Part shown: piece by piece, positions 6,595-8,604 of the stretch
Position numbering within the stretch: the stretch's first letter is position 1
Layout of the letters: each line of letters opens with the position of its first letter
NCBI GenBank assembly: GCA_002726845.1
Contig: PBSP01000066.1
Span: forward strand, 1 to 8,604
Length of the DNA stretch: 8,604 nucleotides
From: Methanobacteriota archaeon
GTDB lineage: Archaea > Thermoplasmatota > Poseidoniia > Poseidoniales > Poseidoniaceae
Direction: 5' to 3'
The notes under the pieces: model-generated
What the model saw: the letters and a program-made list of their open reading frames with translations, nothing else
Database searches by the model: none
Told to the model about the DNA's origin: nothing
Made by a program: the position numbers and the translations under genes

Positions 6595-7542
6595 GTGATT
6601 GGGCAGACCATGAGCGCAATCCGTAAGGCGATTTTGCTTTGCTCAATTTTGTTGGTGTTTCCCCACGCTCATGCTCTACAAATCGAGCCAAAAGACTGGG
6701 ATGGATACGAATTCTTTGATGGTGGTCACAGCATTCTTGTCGAGGAAAAGACAGCAACAGATTGTGTTGCTTGTGCTGAGATTGATCCCGATTTGAGCCT
6801 GGTTGCTGAAGAACATGGCACGAGAATAGCGATGGTAGCGTATCACCCAATGGATGTTAATGATGCATTTCAACTTGAAGCTGGACAGCATCGGATTGAC
6901 CGATTGGAGATTCAACATTCTTCCTTGGGTCCAACCCCAGCATTTGTAGTCAACAACGGAGAGGTACGGGAAGGCGTACCCTCTTGGCCTGATGTGCAAG
7001 GAGACATCCTTCGCTCAGAGTCAAATCAACGACAATACACCAAACTTAGTGTTACTGCGGAATCCAACTCCACGCATCTCACTGTAACGGTCATGCCCCC
7101 AAAAGTAGACGAAGTGGTCAATGATACGCAATTTACAATCCTCTTTGTGGAGCACAAGAAAATGGTCGACAAGGCCTTTGACAATCCCGGCGAACCCCAT
7201 CGCGACCGTGTTTTGGTTGGTTTGGCCGAGTTTGCAACAGCCGGCAACCACATGCTCGCCATTAATGCAACAATTGAAGCTCCCTATGTTGCCTCAGTCA
7301 ATCATGAAAACGTGGATGAATGGTCTGTCATTGTTGTTCATGAATTTACCGAAGAGAAACTGAGCAACAACAGTTTTGAGGATACAAAACCACTTGGAGT
7401 TGTCGAACTCTCAGTCCGATCGCCTGTAGCAGAAGCTGGTGTTGAATTGCCGCTGATTTTACCGGTACTGATTTTCCTGTCCATTGGAATCTTAGGACTT
7501 GTGACCGTTAATCTAAAAGAAAAGGTAAGTGAAGAGGAGTAA
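6595..7542 (+). CDS. Exported, membrane-anchored thioredoxin-like protein
   Basis: A 315-aa protein that appears to be type I membrane-anchored. Residues 1-28 form a signal peptide: basic IRK, hydrophobic AILLCSILLVF, then a cleavage-like AHA. Residues about 45-140 resemble a thioredoxin fold: strand HSILVEE, then DCVAC (C57-x2-C60) at a helix start, strand TRIAMVAYHP, and TPAFVVNNG (114-122) with the cis-Pro position expected opposite the active site. Residues 147-275 look like a beta-rich domain of unknown type with several N-x-S/T sequons. Residues 284-306 (LPLILPVLIFLSIGILGLV) are a TM helix followed by a short charged tail. The domain therefore faces outside, where it could make or reduce disulfides, but CVAC is not a standard active site and the thiol role is inferred. 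The start rests on the SD at 6584-6594. It is divergent from ftsJ and separated from the next gene by a hairpin. Confidence 0.72.
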   Translation: MIGQTMSAIRKAILLCSILLVFPHAHALQIEPKDWDGYEFFDGGHSILVEEKTATDCVACAEIDPDLSLVAEEHGTRIAMVAYHPMDVNDAFQLEAGQHRIDRLEIQHSSLGPTPAFVVNNGEVREGVPSWPDVQGDILRSESNQRQYTKLSVTAESNSTHLTVTVMPPKVDEVVNDTQFTILFVEHKKMVDKAFDNPGEPHRDRVLVGLAEFATAGNHMLAINATIEAPYVASVNHENVDEWSVIVVHEFTEEKLSNNSFEDTKPLGVVELSVRSPVAEAGVELPLILPVLIFLSIGILGLVTVNLKEKVSEEE

Positions 7543-7562
7543 AAATAACAAAATGTGTCTGA

Positions 7563-7592
7563 TTTCCAGAAATAATTACCGAATTTCGGAAA
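7563..7592 (+). terminator. Bulged hairpin after the thioredoxin-like gene
   Basis: TTTCC-A-GAAAT (7563-7573) pairs with ATTTCGGAAA (7583-7592): ten base pairs with one bulged A and a 9-nt loop, starting 21 nt after the TAA at 7542. A competing small palindrome, CCGAATTTCGG (7579-7589), overlaps it. No clear T-run follows, so termination is inferred from position; an operator for the downstream gene is an alternative. The rest of the 7543-7645 spacer shows only a weak TTGATAAG at 7617-7624, centred about 25 nt before ATG 7646, which could be a TATA box for a leaderless transcript. Confidence 0.45.
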
Positions 7593-7645
7593 ATAGCGAT
7601 GCAAATGACCCATTGATTGATAAGGTATCCTGACTAAGTAGTATC

Positions 7646-7909
7646 ATGGAAGAAACATTCGAGGCGAACACGCACGATGACCAAGTTAAGGAATGGATGG
7701 TTGAATTCATCGCCATGGTCAATGGAGAACGATTCCATCACCTTTCGGTGCTTTATGGAGTCGATGAAGACGACGTCCAACACGCCATGCTTCAAGAATT
7801 GCGTCGAGTCTACACAAACACGGAGCGAATCGATGTAACCGTTGTTCGGATGCAAGAGACCAGCGTACGCGAAGAAACAACCCCGTTTGAAGGACGCTTC
7901 AGCGCTTAA
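7646..7909 (+). CDS. Unknown small acidic protein, 87 aa
   Basis: I do not recognise this protein. It has no signal peptide, TM segment, Cys or clear motif. Residues about 11-28 (DDQVKEWMVEFIAMVNGE) and 40-54 (DDVQHAMLQELRRVY) look like amphipathic helices; between them lies FHHLSVLYGVDE. Residues 61-75 (ERIDVTVVRMQETSV) may form a strand, and the tail is polar. The arrangement would suit a small helical adaptor or regulator, but that is a guess. ATG 7646 has no SD and follows a possible weak TATA by about 25 nt, fitting a leaderless mRNA. The frame is closed by a TAA that overlaps the stop of the opposing gene. Open-frame length, sensible composition and the exact tail-to-tail fit argue that it is a real gene. 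Confidence 0.65.
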   Translation: MEETFEANTHDDQVKEWMVEFIAMVNGERFHHLSVLYGVDEDDVQHAMLQELRRVYTNTERIDVTVVRMQETSVREETTPFEGRFSA

Positions 7910-8484
7910 GCACGTGGCCCATAGTCAATGAAAATCTCTTGACCTTCGAGAAGGATGAAGTGATCGAAGGTATCAACGTCAGTAACGTTGCCCTCTGCGT
8001 CACGAACGCTCATGGTCATCGAATGCGTTTCGTTTACGCGATAGTCAAAGATTCCTGTCGAATCAAAATGGTAGCCCCAAATGTCGAAGAACACACCCAA
8101 TTCCACGTCTTCATCGGTCTGCATCTCAAGGTGCAATTTGCCGTCATTTGAATGGGTATGGACTACATGCATGTTGGCACCCGATTCGTTGCATGATGCT
8201 GTGTTTATACCCACGTTTTCGGGCACTGTTACCAGTTCCCCATTAATTCGAATAAGGAGATACATATGATCGTGTCGAGCCAACCCACTGTGATCAAGAC
8301 ATGTTGTTGCAAGTGGATGAATCTCATCCAAGGATGATGGTGGTGTCTCCGTTGTATTGCCTTCATCAGACTCTGTTACGGCATTCTCTGACTCGTCAGC
8401 ATCAAACGAAAGGTAACCTGCTTGATATGAAACCACAATCAAAGCTACGGCTGCGAAGACAACAATTGCGATGTCGCGATTCAA
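7906..8484 (-). CDS. Membrane-anchored His/Cys-rich extracellular protein, putative metal binder
   Basis: A 192-aa protein: MNRD, then one TM helix (about 4-22), an acidic Thr/Ser-rich linker (26-55), then an extracytoplasmic domain. The domain shows the pattern C62-x2-H65-x5-HDH (71-73), INGE, VPENVGI, C98, H106, VHTH (108-111), KLHLE with H118, and LGVFFDIWG followed by H139. I recall a widespread family of exported proteins in archaea and bacteria with the same order (HxH, ING, IPxNIGI, HTHDxxGxIHxE, FFxxWG), but I cannot give it a certain name. The His/Cys cluster suggests binding of a metal such as copper or zinc; that is inference. Start: TTG 8484 is chosen because AAGGT at 8497-8493 ends 8 nt before it and the TM then lies right at the N-terminus. 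TTG 8529 or GTG 8493 would overlap the upstream gene. Confidence 0.7.
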   Translation of the reverse strand: MNRDIAIVVFAAVALIVVSYQAGYLSFDADESENAVTESDEGNTTETPPSSLDEIHPLATTCLDHSGLARHDHMYLLIRINGELVTVPENVGINTASCNESGANMHVVHTHSNDGKLHLEMQTDEDVELGVFFDIWGYHFDSTGIFDYRVNETHSMTMSVRDAEGNVTDVDTFDHFILLEGQEIFIDYGPRA

Positions 8485-8487
8485 TGG

Positions 8488-8497
8488 AATCACCTTC
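8488..8497 (-). promoter_or_regulatory. Shine-Dalgarno AAGGTGATT selecting a TTG start
   Basis: On the minus strand the junction reads AGAAGGTGATTCCATTG. AAGGTGAT pairs well with the archaeal anti-SD, and its TGA (8492-8490) is the stop of the upstream gene. TTG 8484 lies at normal distance, while GTG 8493 is inside the SD. This resembles the stop-in-SD junctions before truD and aEF-1beta, although here the stop is at the 3' side. Confidence 0.5.
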
Positions 8498-8604
8498 TGG
8501 ATGAAGTTTTCTTGATGTCTGGCGCCCAATCATCGGATTCCTGAAGTCTTAGCAACAAGAAAAATCCTACAAGTGCGATAACGTTAGCAATGTGAGCAGT
8601 CGTA
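8490..8604 (-). CDS. Partial C-terminus of a membrane protein
   Basis: A frame enters from the window edge and gives 37 residues before TGA (8492-8490): TTAHIANVIALVGFFLLL, clearly the end of a TM helix, then a short polar tail, RLQESDDWAPDIKKTSSRR, presumably cytoplasmic because it is Arg/Lys-rich. The other two minus-strand frames are less convincing: one stops within a few codons of the edge. The protein cannot be identified from this fragment. Its stop codon overlaps the SD of the His/Cys-rich protein gene with only 5 nt between stop and TTG, so the two are probably one operon and may work together at the membrane. Confidence 0.55.
   Translation of the reverse strand, partial: TTAHIANVIALVGFFLLLRLQESDDWAPDIKKTSSRR

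Noticed and set aside
6963..6980. GGTACG...CGTACC inverted repeat in the thioredoxin-like gene
   Set aside because: Only six base pairs, fully inside the coding sequence and with no supporting context; expected by chance in a window of this size.
7904..7911. GCTTAAGC palindrome at the second convergent stop overlap
   Set aside because: Part of the symmetry follows automatically from two TAA stops sharing TTAA; only four further bases match, so no separate element is claimed.

Overview
The window looks like a piece of a euryarchaeal genome. Moderate GC, very tight gene packing and the gene content suggest the marine Poseidoniia (Marine Group II) or a related Thermoplasmatota lineage. The domain is secure because several archaeal markers occur together: RNA polymerase subunit Rpo11/L, elongation factor aEF-1beta, a COG2888-type Zn-ribbon protein, archaeal-type TruD, an FtsJ/RrmJ methyltransferase and a DUF2240 protein. 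The lineage is inference.

Layout. (1) 13-585, plus: DUF2240-like protein, tail to tail with (2) 582-3149, minus: a 12-TM RND/MMPL-type membrane protein. (3) 3150-3272: divergent intergenic region with a TTTAAG box. (4) 3273-4941, plus: rpo11 then truD, joined by a stop codon lying inside a Shine-Dalgarno (SD) sequence. (5) 6561-4943, minus: a four-gene run of FtsJ/RrmJ methyltransferase, OB-fold protein, Zn-ribbon protein and aEF-1beta. It faces truD with a 1-nt gap, inside a perfect 10-bp inverted repeat. (6) 6595-7542, plus: an exported, membrane-anchored thioredoxin-like protein, divergent from ftsJ. (7) 7543-7645: spacer with a bulged hairpin. (8) 7646-7909, plus: unknown 87-aa protein, tail to tail with (9) 8484-7906, minus: a membrane-anchored His/Cys-rich extracellular protein. 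(10) 8604-8490, minus: the C-terminal tail of a membrane protein.

How the genes fit together. The centre (3.27-6.56 kb) is an information-processing block: a polymerase subunit, a tRNA pseudouridine synthase, an rRNA 2'-O-methyltransferase, a translation factor and two small probable nucleic-acid-binding proteins. The flanks encode envelope functions: an RND-like transporter, a secreted thiol-redox-like protein and a putative extracellular metal-binding protein. No mobile element, CRISPR array, tRNA or rRNA was recognised. I found no self-evident new defence or metabolic system. The points most worth checking are the N-terminal Cys/His extension on the FtsJ protein, the Zn-ribbon with two Cys replaced by Ser, the hairpin spanning both stop codons at truD/aEF-1beta, the stop-in-SD junctions, and the uncharacterised exported proteins at the right end.
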